From positions 8,286,001 to 8,350,000 of the forward strand of contig OY754466.1 in NCBI GenBank assembly GCA_963575645.1: a stretch of 64,000 nt of DNA, in the 5' to 3' direction. Source of the DNA: Xanthostigma xanthostigma (Eukaryota > Arthropoda > Insecta > Raphidioptera > Raphidiidae). This document shows, piece after piece, positions 44,756 through 56,630 of the stretch. The position numbers were made by a program, and so were the translations under genes. Below the pieces are notes generated by a model, which worked only from the letters and a program-made list of their open reading frames with translations, did no database searches and had not been told where the DNA came from. Every line of letters begins with the position of its first letter. The stretch's first letter is position 1.

Positions 44756-45280
44756 TATTATAAGGATACCGAGCGCGGTCTTCTTAAATATTAATATAAA
44801 TTAATAGAAATGAAATTTTTTTCATAGTAAAACAATTATTTTTTAAGGGTTTTTTAGGGATATTTCAATTTGTGGGGGGAAAGATTTTTAGGAGTTGGCA
44901 ACCCTGGTATCTGGAGAGACAGTGCCAAGTTTAGGACTAATAACACCTGTATATAGTGTTTTGGCGAATGTGTCACACCTGTATTTTAAGTATGTATGTG
45001 TAATAGGTACACAAATATCCATTACAACATCAACAAAGAGACGTTCTCTGTTACGGTTTAACAACAAACAGTGGCGACAATGTGCTCTTCTGTGCGGACT
45101 GCTGGAGTACCATCAAACAAAAAATGTCACATTGCAATTTCCGCCGTCGCTTTGTCCACACAAAGAGTTTCTAGATTGTTCCAGTATTCACAACTGGTAG
45201 CGCTGCAGGAACATGTCATAAGCAGACACGTTTAAATCTGCAGTTTGGCTCGAAGATTCTAGTCAGTAACCAGTGACTAA
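44756..45280. repeat. intronic stretch with hAT-like remnant
   Basis: 44840-44912 resembles the right part of the element near 33560-33640 (GGGATATTTCAATTTGTGGG, AGGAGTTGGCAACCCTGG). The open frame 44895-45200 has no known domain and no splice support. Confidence 0.4.
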
Positions 45281-46035
45281 AGACCGCTGCACACGAGGCT
45301 GGATTATCTGCTAGATTCCTTGCATCTAGCACACGAGGCTAGAAACGCTGCTGGATTCCTTGCTAGATTTGCCTACTAGTTTTCTAGCGCTGGTTTTCTT
45401 GATTGCTGTTAAGTGCTCGCTTTACACGAGATTATTTTTCAAGCGTGTTTTGTGGATAGATCTGGTGCGCGCGCAGTGACAGTTCGAATAGAAACACAGA
45501 GCAAAACGTGTCTGTTGTCTGGCAGAATGACGCCATGTGTGTGTTCAAGTGCCCACGTGAAGATACTGCTTCCTGATTGGTTCTTGCTCACACCTAGCAA
45601 CAAATCTAGTAGGGAAAATAGCCCCTGTTCTAATTTTAAAACCTATCTTCTGAGCTAGCAAGGCAGCCCGCAGTGACGTCATTTCCAGCTTCGTACCCAA
45701 CCTACCGGCTAGCAGAACTCCTAGCAGCGTTTCTAGCCTCGTGTACTAGTTTTCTAGTGCTGGTATTCTTGATTGCTATTATGCGCTCGCTTCACACGAG
45801 ACGTCTTTTCCTACTTGTTCTGTAGGTAGGTTCGTTACGCGTGTAGTGATAGAACGGTAACAAATGTGCATGTTTATTGTCTCTGAACAGAACACACACT
45901 ATGACACAGTGTTTGTGGGCGTTTGTTCAAGTCGCCCACGTGACACGATACCGCTTCCTGATTGGTTCTTGCTCAGAGCACGCAGAGGACGTAGCAGGAA
46001 AAATAGCCCCTGTTCTAATTTTAAAATCTGCCCAT
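45281..46035. mobile_element. fused Harbinger-like MITE copies
   Basis: Starts AGACCGCTGCACACGAGGCT after TAA (45278-45280), restarts with ACACGAGGCTAGAAACGCTG at about 45328, and shows a right end (CGTTTCTAGCCTCGTGT) at 45738. It then continues directly into a second, truncated copy (TTCACACGAGACGTCTTTTC) to about 46035. Two or three copies joined end to end. Confidence 0.72.
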
Positions 46036-46229
46036 TTGTTTGCTTGACTATATATAGACCATATAGCCCTCGTTAACAAGCAAACGAGGCTATGGACAGA
46101 AAAATTCATTTACAAAATTATGTATTATTGACTTATTTCAGCTTAATACTACTAAACTTAATACTACTAAAATTTTACGAATGGTAGACAAGGACGTAAC
46201 GTTATTATTTTATTGTTTATAGTAGCTAC

Positions 46230-46490
46230 TGTTTGCTACAATTGTTAAGAAACACCCATTGTTACAATGCTATCAACATAGAAAAATTAGTTTATTTTTT
46301 TCAAACAATGTCACCGTCGGGATACGAACCCCGAATCTTTCCACTCTCGCGGCGGACTGTGTTACATTACACTACAGTGACACAAACTATCAAACTATCA
46401 TTCTAATATTTATAGCATTGGTAACTGATTTTTTCACATCATGCGAGAGCCAATTATATTAGTTAACGCTAGATGTGAACCATTACAGTA
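46230..46490 (-). mobile_element. tRNA-derived SINE-like element, single copy
   Basis: Body identical in layout to one arm of 55261-55751. The minus strand of 46310-46381 has a tRNA-like fold: acceptor strands GTCACTG/CGGTGAC, a TCCGC/GTGGA anticodon stem with 7-nt loop, and T-arm wording GGGGTTCGTATCCCGA. The base before the anticodon is G rather than U and the T arm has an extra base, so it is not a normal tRNA. An 18-bp A-run lies nearby at 46550. Confidence 0.68.
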
Positions 46491-47048
46491 GTGAGAGCTA
46501 TGAGTGAATCAAAGGTGAATTATAATTACTAACTGTAACTAAACTACTCTAAAAAAAAAAAAAAAAAGTTATTATTTTAGTGTTTCTATGACTTGCTCTT
46601 TTGCAGTGCAGCCTACGAATGCGAGCCCTAGAACCTTACAAAGTAAACATGTGTGCTTTTTCCGACATATCTACTTGTAACCGTACATTTTACATGGGAA
46701 AAAAAGGGAAGGCTTTGGAATGTGGCGCGTTTTAGACATCAGTGTCTAGTCAGGCGTTTTAATGTTCAAACATTTTGGAAGTCATTATGTGTGCGAAGAT
46801 GCAGCAAAATTGATATTGAAAATCGGTATGTTTTTATGATGAGTTTTTTTCAATAGTTTTTCAAGAATTTGAATTATAAATCTGAAACATATACTTCTGT
46901 ATTGTTTTTAAGTCGTAAGAGCTCGTTAGTTCTGATTGGCTAGCGCCATAGATAAAGACATAGAACTGTTGATAAAGAGAGATATACTCCATGCTAATGC
47001 AAATATATAAAAATTTGAAAAGTAGTTTGACCCTGCAGGCCATCCCTG
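46491..47048. other. unassigned intronic stretch
   Basis: A-run at 46550-46567; no gene or element. Confidence 0.4.
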
Positions 47049-48547
47049 TAACTTCCCGCTATTTTCGAGCTCAAAACGCTCAAAAATATATCAAATATAG
47101 CAAGAAGTTTATTTTTTAGCTCTTCGAGCTCAAAAAAAAAACACTTTGTTACGAAATTTTCGTTCACGTTATCTCATGAACAAATGAACCGATTTTGATG
47201 CGATTTGCGGCAGTCGACGCAATTTTTTAACCTTAAAAAGTAATTTAATACAGAAAAATCGATCTCATAGGAATTTTAAGAGCAATTTAAAAAAAAACAC
47301 TTTTTTACAAACTTTTCGTTCACGATATCTCGTGAACAAATGAGCCGATTTTGATGCGGTTTGCTGCAATCGACGCAGTTTTTTTAACCTAAGAAAGTAA
47401 ATTATTACAAAAAAATCGATTTGATAAGAATTTTACGAGTAATTTTAAAAAATTACTTTTTTCCTAATTTTTCGTTCACGTTATCTGATGAACAAATGAA
47501 CCAATTTTGATATGGTTTGCGGCGATCGACGCAGTTTTTTTAGCTTAAGAAAGTAATTTATTACAAAAAAATCAATCTGATAACAATTTTAAGAGTCATT
47601 TTAAAAAAACACTTTTTTGCGATTTTTTCGTTCACGGTTTCTCGTGAACAAATGAGCCGATTTTGATGCGGTTTGCTGCAATCGACGCAGTTTTTTTAAC
47701 CTAAGAAAGTAAATTATTACAAAAAAATCGATTTGATAAGAATTTTACGAGTAATTTTAAAAAATTACTTTTTTCCTAATTTTTCGTTCACGTTATCTGA
47801 TGAACAAATGAACCAATTTTGATATGGTTTGCGGCGATCGACGCAGTTTTTTTAGCTTAAGAAAGTAATTTATTACAAAAAAATCAATCTGATAACAATT
47901 TTAAGAGTCATTTTAAAAAAACACTTTTTTGCGATTTTTTCGTTCACGGTTTCTCGTGAACAAATGAACCGATTTTGATGCGGTTTGCTGCAATCGACGC
48001 AGTTTTTTTAACCTAAGAAAGTAAATTATTACAAAAAAATCGATTTGATAAGAATTTTACGAGTAATTTTAAAAAATTACTTTTTTCCTAATTTTTCGTT
48101 CACGTTATCTCATGAACAAATGAACCAATTTTGATATGGTTTGCGGCGATCGACGCAGTTTTTTTAGCTTAAGAAAGTAATTTATTACAAAAAAATCAAT
48201 CTGATAACAATGTTAAGAGTCATTTTAAAAAAACACTTTTTTACGATTTTTTCGTTCACGGTTTCTCGTGAACAAATGAACCGATTTTGATGCAGTTTGC
48301 GGAAATCGAGGCAGTTTGTTAAGGAGAAGAGCTGATTAGTTTTTGGAATTAATCGGTTTAGTAGTTTAGAAAATTTTTTACAAAAACAAATTTTTAAAAA
48401 TTTTTGAAACTTGTTTTTTTAAGATTTCTCAAAATTTTTTGGGCCGAATCGTTTCAAATTTTCAGGAAGTCTAAGTTCACCAAGATCACGTCAGATGCCG
48501 CAAACCGCGTTTCAGTCGGACACTCCGTTCAAAAGATATAAAAGGTT

Positions 48548-48582
<35 letters not shown>

Positions 48583-48755
48583 CCACATACATACAGCCCT
48601 ACGGACATCATCGCCAAAATAGTTTCAATAGCTTCCTAGGACCTCAAAACGTCGAGATCTGGCGAAAACTCGATTTTCGAAAATCGGGGTGAAACCAATA
48701 ACTTCCCGATTTTTGAAAAAAAAAAAAATTTTTTTTTTTTTAAAGCGGGAAGTTA
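47049..48755. mobile_element. 1.7-kb TA-flanked element carrying a satellite
   Basis: Inverted ends TAACTTCCCGCT and AGCGGGAAGTTA, with TA as probable duplication. About 70% of the interior is the 156/312-bp tandem array listed next. A (CA)n run lies at 48563-48582 and an A/T homopolymer stretch near the right end. No transposase frame. Confidence 0.7.
47139..48330. repeat. 156-bp tandem array with 312-bp higher order
   Basis: Seven to eight units, each with CGTTCACG, GAACAAATGA(A/G)CC, ATTTTGAT and CGACGCAGTTTTTTTA. The word TGA(A/G)CCGATT recurs at 47185, 47341, 47653, 47965 and 48277: steps of 156 then 312. A-type units (GCGGTTTGCTGCAATCGACG) alternate with B-type units (ATGGTTTGCGGCGATCGACG). 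Confidence 0.92.
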
Positions 48756-48774
48756 ATATATTGTCGGAATAACC

Positions 48775-49207
48775 AAGGAATTACTTCGAAAAAAGAGACG
48801 CAGATATATTTTCGATACGCTTTGTTGTCTTCGCTCACCGCACAATGCACATTGAGTAAATATGCTTCATATAGTAATTATTATATAGATGATCTGAAAA
48901 CAACCTTCATTTGTTATCATTATTTAGTTAAATCAACACTTACATACAACAAACGAAATAAATAAAACATAATATTTTCATTATTATATCTAAGAATTGT
49001 GTGTTTCCGTTGAGACTGGACTTCGAGAGTTTCAGGTCATAAGTTCCCTCGATAAATAGCAGTACGGCGTACGCTCCATTAAATAATTTTCGATATAAAT
49101 CTGACATTTATTGTACAAACATTTCATAAGATTGTGTAAAGAATGTTTTCCTTTGCAACATAAGTAATTCTTACATGTTTATTTCAAACAGTAACTTTTA
49201 AAATCTA
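48775..49207. repeat. partial dispersed repeat, then plain intron
   Basis: 48775-48890 repeats part of the family at 29200-29375 and 50190-50290 (GAGACGCAGATATATTTTCG). The rest is AT-rich. Confidence 0.55.
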
Positions 49208-49606
49208 TCATATATATTAATATGCTAAGGTTTAAGATGTTTGCCTCCCTTTTTAGAAAAAACCTCACAATTTCTCCCCATAAATTATATATCATTTTAC
49301 AGATAATTGCTTGCTCTACTGACATCGACAACTAAAAAATGTATTATTGCTTTTGTTTTTGTAAATTAATTAAAATACAGCAACGCTGAACAACGTCTGC
49401 CATCTAACGGCTTTAATTTTGAAACAACGTCAACACTTCCATCTGTCATTTGACCTTCATTGTAATACAACAAAAAGAAGAACGTTATAAGCAGTGTGCA
49501 AAATTAGAAACGAATTGAATACCTGCAATCATATTTAAAAAATAATTTTGTAAAGTGATAATTATTATACTTATTTAGTGCGAATAATTCGCACAGGTCA
49601 CTCTAG
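49208..49606 (+). mobile_element. non-autonomous Helitron, copy 1
   Basis: Begins TCATATATATTAATATGCTA with an A before it. Ends with the hairpin GTGCGAATAATTCGCAC (49578-49594), 8 nt, then CTAG, followed by T. That is 5'-TC, 3' hairpin, CTRR and A/T flanks without inverted ends, as expected of Helitrons. Confidence 0.82.
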
Positions 49607-49954
49607 TTGTGATGTAATGTTATATGAGTCCGGTATTACATCACTGCGGTAAAACATGAACGACGTGCGCTATTATTATTGACGATTTTAAATTACTTTT
49701 TCTCGTAAAATAAGAGTTCGGTGAGCGTGTAACTTTTCCAATATTTTTGTTAGGATATGAGCTCCTTTGATGATGCTATAAAACATAGGACATGATTGAT
49801 TGTTATATTACAGACACTTAACAAATGCAAGACAGCATTTTAATGACATTAAATAATGAGCCAGTGCGAGTAAATATCATATAGTTATACAATATACGTA
49901 CACCATATACTTTTATTCTATACTGAGCATAGGAATAAAATCGCAATCGGACTA
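49607..49954. other. unassigned intronic stretch
   Basis: AT-rich, nothing recognised. Confidence 0.4.
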
Positions 49955-50300
49955 TTACGATGCAAACATATACTTCTGTCTTTTTTTACGCCGTAAGCAC
50001 TGGCGTATCCAGGAGAGCAAAACTAGCACGGGGGACTCGGCTTAAGAAATTTCTAATTTGCCTCCTCCTGGACCAAAAGCTGGGTACGCCCATGTTAACG
50101 TCATAGAAAAAGACACAGTTTTTGAAACAGCAATATTTTATTCAGATTGAATGCAAGTACATCAACCAATCCTATCATCGGAGAAGTCAGGGAATTACAT
50201 CGAAGAAAGAGACGCAGATATATTTTCGATACGCTTTGTTGCGTTCACTCACCGCACATTGAGTAGATAGGCAATGATTCATATAGTTAATAGATATATG
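49955..50300. repeat. dispersed repeat, second full copy
   Basis: Same ~340 bp as 29034-29375, including the internal hAT-like unit CACTGGCGTATCCAGGAG ... GGGTACGCCCATG and the ATTCAGATTGAATGCAAGTA block. Confidence 0.68.
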
Positions 50301-50523
50301 GCATACACAAAGAAAAAAACTGTACCAACAAACAAATCAAATGTATTCAAGTCAGAAATATTGTGTATTATTGTTATTGATTTTTTTCTTCATTGTTGTT
50401 TTTATCCAAAGATGCATTTTAATGTTCAACAAAGTGTACAATTTTCGTTTTTTACCGAAATGTGGCATACTGCACAGAAAAGTTTTTTTTCAATGTTTCA
50501 TTATTCGTTTCCATAGTATAATA
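50301..50523. other. unassigned intronic stretch
   Basis: T-rich, with short open frames at 50274-50535 that match nothing. Confidence 0.4.
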
Positions 50524-50850
50524 TTAGTTAGATAAATCGTAGGAAGTTGGAAAGGTAAATAAACTTGAATTTGATTTTATTAAATTGGACGTTTCGTCAT
50601 TTAATTTGGACTTCATCAGCAACTTACTAATAAAATTCAATTATTAAAAATAAAAACATTTTTGTTAAAATAATTATAAAATCTAATAAATGCCATTTTG
50701 TCACTTTGAATTTCTCGAATTTTATTTAAAGTGACAAAATGGCATTTATTAGATTTTATTATTATTTTAACAAAAAAGTTTTTATTTTTAACAATTGAAT
50801 TTTATTAGTAAGTTATTTACCTTTCCAACTTCCTACGATTTATCTAACTA
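50524..50850 (-). repeat. Penelope-like unit in an asymmetric palindrome
   Basis: Outer arms (AGTTAGATAAATCGTAGGAA at left and its reverse at right) and inner arms of ~110 bp. The left side holds ~60 bp extra with a minus-strand stem-loop at 50588-50619: CTGATGA, A, GTC-loop-GAC, GAAACGTC. The right side lost or never had that block. Confidence 0.78.
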
Positions 50851-52780
50851 GTTTTTTTTTTCAATCTTTTGTAATTTGCAATAACAAAATTGCCCTTGGA
50901 AACGCGTATAAACGCTATAACGATGAAAATTTTTGATTAATTTCAGCAAATAAAATAGCGACATGTTTCAGAAACTGAAATATTTTTATATTATAACTTC
51001 AGGAAGTTCGCTTTATTGATTCTCTTAATTAAATTCCTCGGATGATTTGTAGGAATTAAAAATATAAAGTCTTGAAGAGGAGTTTGAGGCGAACGCGTTG
51101 TGCAAGAAACAAAACAATAAAACGGAAACAGGAAGTTCCAATTACTCGAGCTGCGACTTTCTTTTATTTGTAACTCGAGAGCCAATGATGAAAGTATAAA
51201 TCAATACGACATTCGAATGAAGTGTTCTATGTTTAATCTAAAACCTGTTACAGCTTCCACGCAATATTTAAAATTCGTTATTTACACTTGAAAACAACGT
51301 ATCCTTGGCGCCAAAAATTACTCCAACACGGCGTCTAAAATACTATTACCACTTACTCAAAAATCAATTCCGCATCTGGCATTGTATTTTACTCCTAGAT
51401 ATTTTTTCTGGCTCAAAGGAGCCCGCACAAACCTTATGGGATTTGGTTCTCGGTTAAATTGATCGAAAATGGTTTTATTTTATAGTTTAAAGGTCTATAA
51501 GAAAAAGTGTCCAAGGGCGCATATAGCCTAAAAACTAAGATTTTTAGCTATAGAGTAATGTTTAGCGAGATTTAAGATACAGGGATATCATTGAATTCAC
51601 AAACATGTTCCATATGTTCAGCTTTTGTGCTTTTTTTTAGAATTAGAAAAATAGTCGAAAACTAGGTAATATTGGAAGGTATCATCCTGTATAAAATAAT
51701 AATGTCATATTCGGATTCAGCGGATTCGAAAACATATAGCTCTGGAACTTAGGATTTTTTAAGATTGTGAATTCAATGAATATCTTATATCTAAAATCTA
51801 GCTAAACTTATGTGTAGCAAGAAATCTGTTGGTTTTTAAGTTATCAGATTCTGGAAAACTTAGGAAATTGACTAGGTATATTAGTTTTCAAAAGACGTAC
51901 AGTTCGACCTTACGACGAACAAAGGAAACTTGGATATATTGTAAGGAAGCAGAATTTAGTCGAAATAGAATAGTAAAAACAGATGGACTAGAAGGCGCCA
52001 ACGAAATCGCTGGGTTGGATTTCCGCAAGGCTCAAGTGTTTGACCAGAAATTAATGATTAACGTTTGTTGTCGAACTTCATGATTGGTAAGAACGAGCAA
52101 ATTAAACAGCATACGCACGATTTGGAGACAAGATCAAGGAATGGAATTTTCGCAGAATTTTGTACTTGGATCAGAAATAATGCACACGACTTGGGACAGA
52201 GTATTTTGACTGAATAAGACTTCAGGATAAATCTGTAGATGAACTCATTATTTTTGTTCAGTTTTCAAATAAACTGTTTTCTGTTTCAAATGCGCCCTCT
52301 GTATTCTGACCATGCGTTTTAACAGCTGTGTTTTAACAAAATGTGACAAAAACTTAGAATTTTCTGTTTCTTAAGTTTGCGTGCTGCAATTACCGACATG
52401 AACACCAGGAGCTGTGCTATCGGAGTCGACTGTGTTTTGTTTACACTTTGTGTCTGAAAAGTGCGCCAACATGTAGATTAAAAACGTATTATTATGAAGT
52501 AATCGGTTCTACAAATAATCGTTGTATGGAATCATACTTCTAATTTGACCTAACGATGTACTAAAGCTATTGGGGTGCAGTACGCCAGTTGTATGGGAGC
52601 GATAAAATTCGAAGAAAAAAAAACTTTTTTTGAAATATGGGCGTAAGTTTCATTTTGGAATAAGCTTTTCACGGGACTTAATTTTGTTGTCCTATTTAAA
52701 GCACATAAATATATGTAATAAGTATAATGAGAACTATATAGATATTAAAATCTTTGATTAACGTTTGATTAGAACTCTTC
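50851..52780. other. plain intron, about 1.9 kb
   Basis: I see no element ends, tandem array, tRNA-like sequence or exon in this stretch; 51829-52083 is open but unsupported. Confidence 0.45.
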
Positions 52781-53065
52781 GATAAATAAAATTATCGACC
52801 AATTTTTCTTCAGACAATATATTAACAAAATATATAATTAATACATTAACGTTTCGATCCGGATTTGGACCTTTTTCAGAACTGATCTAAAAAATATAAA
52901 AAAATAATTAATATTTAATTTCTAATTCGCTTTTTATAAAATTCCTTCAAAATTATTAATTAATATCAAAATATTGAAAAAATAATAATAATCGAACCGT
53001 TGATGTATTAATTATATATTTTGTTAATATATTGTTTGAAAAATTGGTCGATAATTTTATTTATT
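52781..53065 (-). repeat. Penelope-like unit in a palindrome, family P1
   Basis: Arms TAAATAAAATTATCGACC and its reverse, with AATATATTAACAAAATATAT inside. The minus-strand stem-loop at 52848-52879 reads CTGAAAA, A, GGTCC-loop-GGATC, GAAACGTT. A close relative is at 57996-58272. Confidence 0.78.
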
Positions 53066-53773
53066 ATATAGATATTATTTAGATGTGTTTGATATCGTAT
53101 TCCAGTGTAAAAAGTGATAGGTAACACTTTTGACACTAGTGCGTTTATTATATACAAAAATATTTAAAAAAAGCGAGTGTGTTTTAGACCACATGACTGA
53201 AGTAAATCTTATTCCTGCCATAATTATTTTAAATATGTTTATTAAGAATAATGCGTAAATACCTCAAACTTGCTCATGTTAAATTCATAAACGAACAATA
53301 ATATGCAGTCGGTTCGTCTCAAAGTTTATCGAACACAATATAACCTCACGTGTTAAAACAATAAAATAATCTTATATTCAGTTGGGCTGTTTGTAGTTCT
53401 TAATTTGTTTTGTTTTTTTCGGTCAAATGACTCAATTTACACGCTATCAAGTAATGTGTATAAAAACCCTTTCGAGTTTTTGACGAGGGGTTGTAGTTTC
53501 CATATGATACGGTTCTAGTTGTTCTATCCCTTTGTATAGGGGTTGTTCTGTGTTGTTTGTCCAATATAATTTGGCATATACATTCCATATTTTCGATCCC
53601 GTAGCTGTCAAAATACACAACTGGGACCAGATTTGTAATCTCAGAGCGCAACATGTCGAATAATAATTAATTGTTGTACAAGCACTTATGAATAATTGGT
53701 AAATAAAAATTTTATGTTAATTTTTGCGGTTTATAATGGATATGGAAATAATATATACGTTAATATAAATATA
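53066..53773. other. unassigned intronic stretch
   Basis: AT-rich, no recognised features. Confidence 0.4.
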
Positions 53774-54120
53774 CTAGCGGCCCTGTACGTGCTTCGCTAC
53801 GTATAAAGTGAAATAATAAAACAATTTAATTGGAACATCTATCTATCTATTTTATTTATTTTAAAATATACATGGACGTATATGTGTGTATGTCGAGCAC
53901 TCCGGCTGCGCCGTCGTGCCCGGTGCAAAAGAACGAATGGGGAAGGAAGAAAAAAAATTTAGGGGTGGACTACCCCTAACATTTAGGGGGATGAAAAATA
54001 GATGTTGGCCGATTCTCATAGATACCGGATAAGCACAAAAAATTTCATCAAAATCGGTCAAGCCGTTTCGGAGGAGTATGGCAACAAAAACTGTGGCACG
54101 AGAATTTTATATATTAGATA
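53774..54120 (+). mobile_element. RTE-type 3' tail, distinct subfamily
   Basis: Starts CTAGCGGCCCTGTACGTGCT, contains AAAATTTCATCAAAATCGGT, AAGCCGTTTCGGAGGAGT and ends GAGAATTTTATATATTAGAT. Layout of an RTE-clade 3' end, different in sequence from the commoner family. Confidence 0.72.
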
Positions 54121-54827
54121 AAATATGTCTCTATAAAACCACCGGCGCACAAAAATTTGAACGGTGTATGTATTCAACTCAGTGTGTAAACTACGAAGGC
54201 TGTATCTAGAAAACCTAGCTTCCTATGCTTGCCGTGTTTCGAGACGGATCGTTTTCTGGCGCACGCGAGATGGCGCTGTTATCACTACCTGGGAAAACTT
54301 CGGTTCTTTCCGCCTGTTTTCGCCATAGTTACCAAAGTTGTTTAACTTCACAGACACTACACACATGTAAGCCATGAACGTGTGTGCGTTACCCAGTAGC
54401 TGACGCCATATTGGTTCATGCGACAGATATCGGTCCACCGCTACACTCGAGCTGAATCTCCTGATTAAAGTCTTGTTGGTGTATACAATTTTGACATAAA
54501 AAATTAATATTGTTACTTATTGGTAACGGTTATAATTTTTCCATTATTTGAAAATAACTAGTTCAGTTACAAATGACAGTCTGTACACATTTCCAACCAA
54601 TTTATGTTTTTCTGTTTAAATTTTGTTGTCGGAAATAAGAAAAAGAACAACAATAAATAAGTTACGGTTAAGAAATAACAGCATAACGTTAGGAACTATT
54701 ATTTTGAATAACAGTTATTCTGATAATAGTGCCAAAATAACAGTTAGAACATTTGTTGTTTAGTCATCTCGCACTAAAGAAAACTGTTGATCTAGTTGGA
54801 TCGATGTAGGTACTAACTTACGTTGAA
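54121..54827. other. unassigned intronic stretch
   Basis: Around 54220-54440 the sequence is less AT-rich and open on the minus strand without a known domain. Nothing else. Confidence 0.4.
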
Positions 54828-54920
54828 TGCACATTAAAAACCGGACGGGTGTCCTGCAGCCCCTTCGGAGGGCGCTACGTCCCACTGGATTTGCTTACGG
54901 ACTTGCACCTCTAATGTGCA
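54828..54920. repeat. GC-rich, possibly structured ~90-bp unit
   Basis: TGCACATTA and TAATGTGCA enclose a GC-rich centre with CAGCCCCTTCGGAGGGCGCT, which can form a small TTCG-capped stem. I cannot name it. A single copy is seen in this window. Confidence 0.45.
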
Positions 54921-55260
54921 CACAACAATGAACTATAACATAACACAATTTCAGTAATTAATTCTGTGGAGAATTAAAAACTCCTATTCATTAGACGAAA
55001 ATACAGTCACAAACAAAAGCTTTCTTTATGTGAAGTTATTTGAGGTCAATGCTTGAAACACCGCGCGACAAAATTTCTTGACGTGAAATTGCTTTACGAC
55101 CGTATTGATGATCCATGCAGAACTTGAAGGAAACCTGTTGGTAAACTAGCAAACCGTATATAATATAATTCCTACGAACTTGATCCCTTGTCTGTCCTGA
55201 CCTTGAGGAAATAATATATTGATGAATTCTTTTACAGTATAGTTCGTAATTACTATAATA

Positions 55261-55751
55261 CATTACAGAGTAGCTACTGTTTGCTACAATTGTTAAGAAC
55301 ACCCATTGTTACAAACGCTATCAACATTAGAAAAATTTTAATTTTTCAAACAATGTCACCGTCGGGATACGAACCCCGAATCTTTCCACTCTCGCGGCGG
55401 ACTGAGTTACATTACACAACTAACAGACAATCATTCTAATATTTATAGCATTTGTAACTAGTTTTTTTTTCACATCATGCGAGAGCGAATTATATTAGTT
55501 AACGCAGATATGAACCTTCACAGTAGTGAGAGCTATGGATGAATCAAAGGTTACAAATGCTATAAATATTAGAATGATTGTCTGTTAGTTGTGTCACTGT
55601 GGTGTAATGTAACTCAGTCCGCCGCGAGAGTGGAAAGATTCGGGGTTCGTATCCCGACGGTGACATTGTTTGAAAAATTAAAATGTTTCTAATGTTGATA
55701 GCGTTTGTAACAATGGGTGTTCTTTGTAGCAAACAGTAGCTACTCTGTAAT
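55261..55751. mobile_element. head-to-head pair of tRNA-derived elements
   Basis: Arms 55261-55457 and 55550-55751 are near-perfect reverse complements around a 92-bp spacer. Each arm has one tRNA-like unit (minus 55355-55426, plus 55593-55664). The left arm plus spacer matches the single copy at 46230-46490, so the right arm is an added inverted copy. Confidence 0.82.
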
Positions 55752-56630
55752 GAAATAATATATTATTAATGAGAAACCTGGTCCGGTAAATATTGTTCGG
55801 TGATTGTTGATCATCGTCAGTGGGATGCTAATGACCTCATATGTTGATAATCTTTAATATCTCTTTTTCATTCTTGACCGAACTCTTCCAGGTTGATGGC
55901 GCTCATACAGTTCAACCTTCACATACCCACTCACAATCTCCCATCACAGATGCAGGATCTAGAATTGTTTCGATCAGCACACGAACAGTCTTATTTTCGT
56001 CTCTTTTGTAATAACTCTGGTCATACCTTTGAGCCTTGCGGAACTCCTATCTGACCAACGTTGTGTTGCCGCTCTCTTATTTATCTAGTCATTCTTTTTT
56101 TTAATCTTGTGTTTATTTTTATTGATACTAAAGAATATATTATTACATGGTCGACTACATGTGTTCACCGTTGAAGTCTTGCAAAACTCTGTGAGCCATT
56201 AGATACCCAAGTTTCATAGTACGTACCTCTTTGAGTCTTGCGAAATTTAAATTGTTACTATTAATGTAGCGCATACAGATCGTCCCTACAATGTGCAACT
56301 GCAATGTCCCATTATCGATATCGAGTTTCTGTCGTCACCGAGATATCGGACTCCCCCCTTTCTTTCCCCGCACCTGTAATGACAGACCACACATTGTTAC
56401 GGCGTCAGCATGTAAAGCATGAATGGAACGACACTGCTCTCCGTCGCCAGGAGGGGCGGAGGGAGTATACAGGAAGGGCGCCGCGACGTGCAGTCTACTG
56501 CCGCGGCGCCGACGTTCCCTGACTTGACAGAAGGCGCTTATGGATGTTAGAGCGCAATGGTGGTCGATTCTTATTTTACCGATGAATTCAGTACAATATT
56601 ACATGGAATTGTTGTTTAAATATAGAATAA
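55752..56630. other. intronic stretch, GC-rich at 56400-56520
   Basis: Mostly unassigned. 56400-56520 is GC-rich (GGCGCCGCGACGTGCAG and its near-reverse CTGCCGCGGCGCC face each other), which makes a short stem. No gene call. Confidence 0.4.

Noticed and set aside
44895-45200. 101-codon open frame as a possible next dystrophin exon
   Set aside because: The residues do not continue a spectrin repeat and there are no acceptor and donor sites in the right phase.
47139-48330. CRISPR-like array from regular repeats
   Set aside because: The units are contiguous 156-bp tandem repeats without spacers in a eukaryotic intron.
49208-49606. MITE with inverted ends
   Set aside because: The termini are not inverted repeats; TC, hairpin and CTAG with A/T flanks fit a Helitron better.
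51829-52083. 84-codon open frame as a possible exon
   Set aside because: Charged but without heptads or the conserved Trp, and no phase-0 splice borders.
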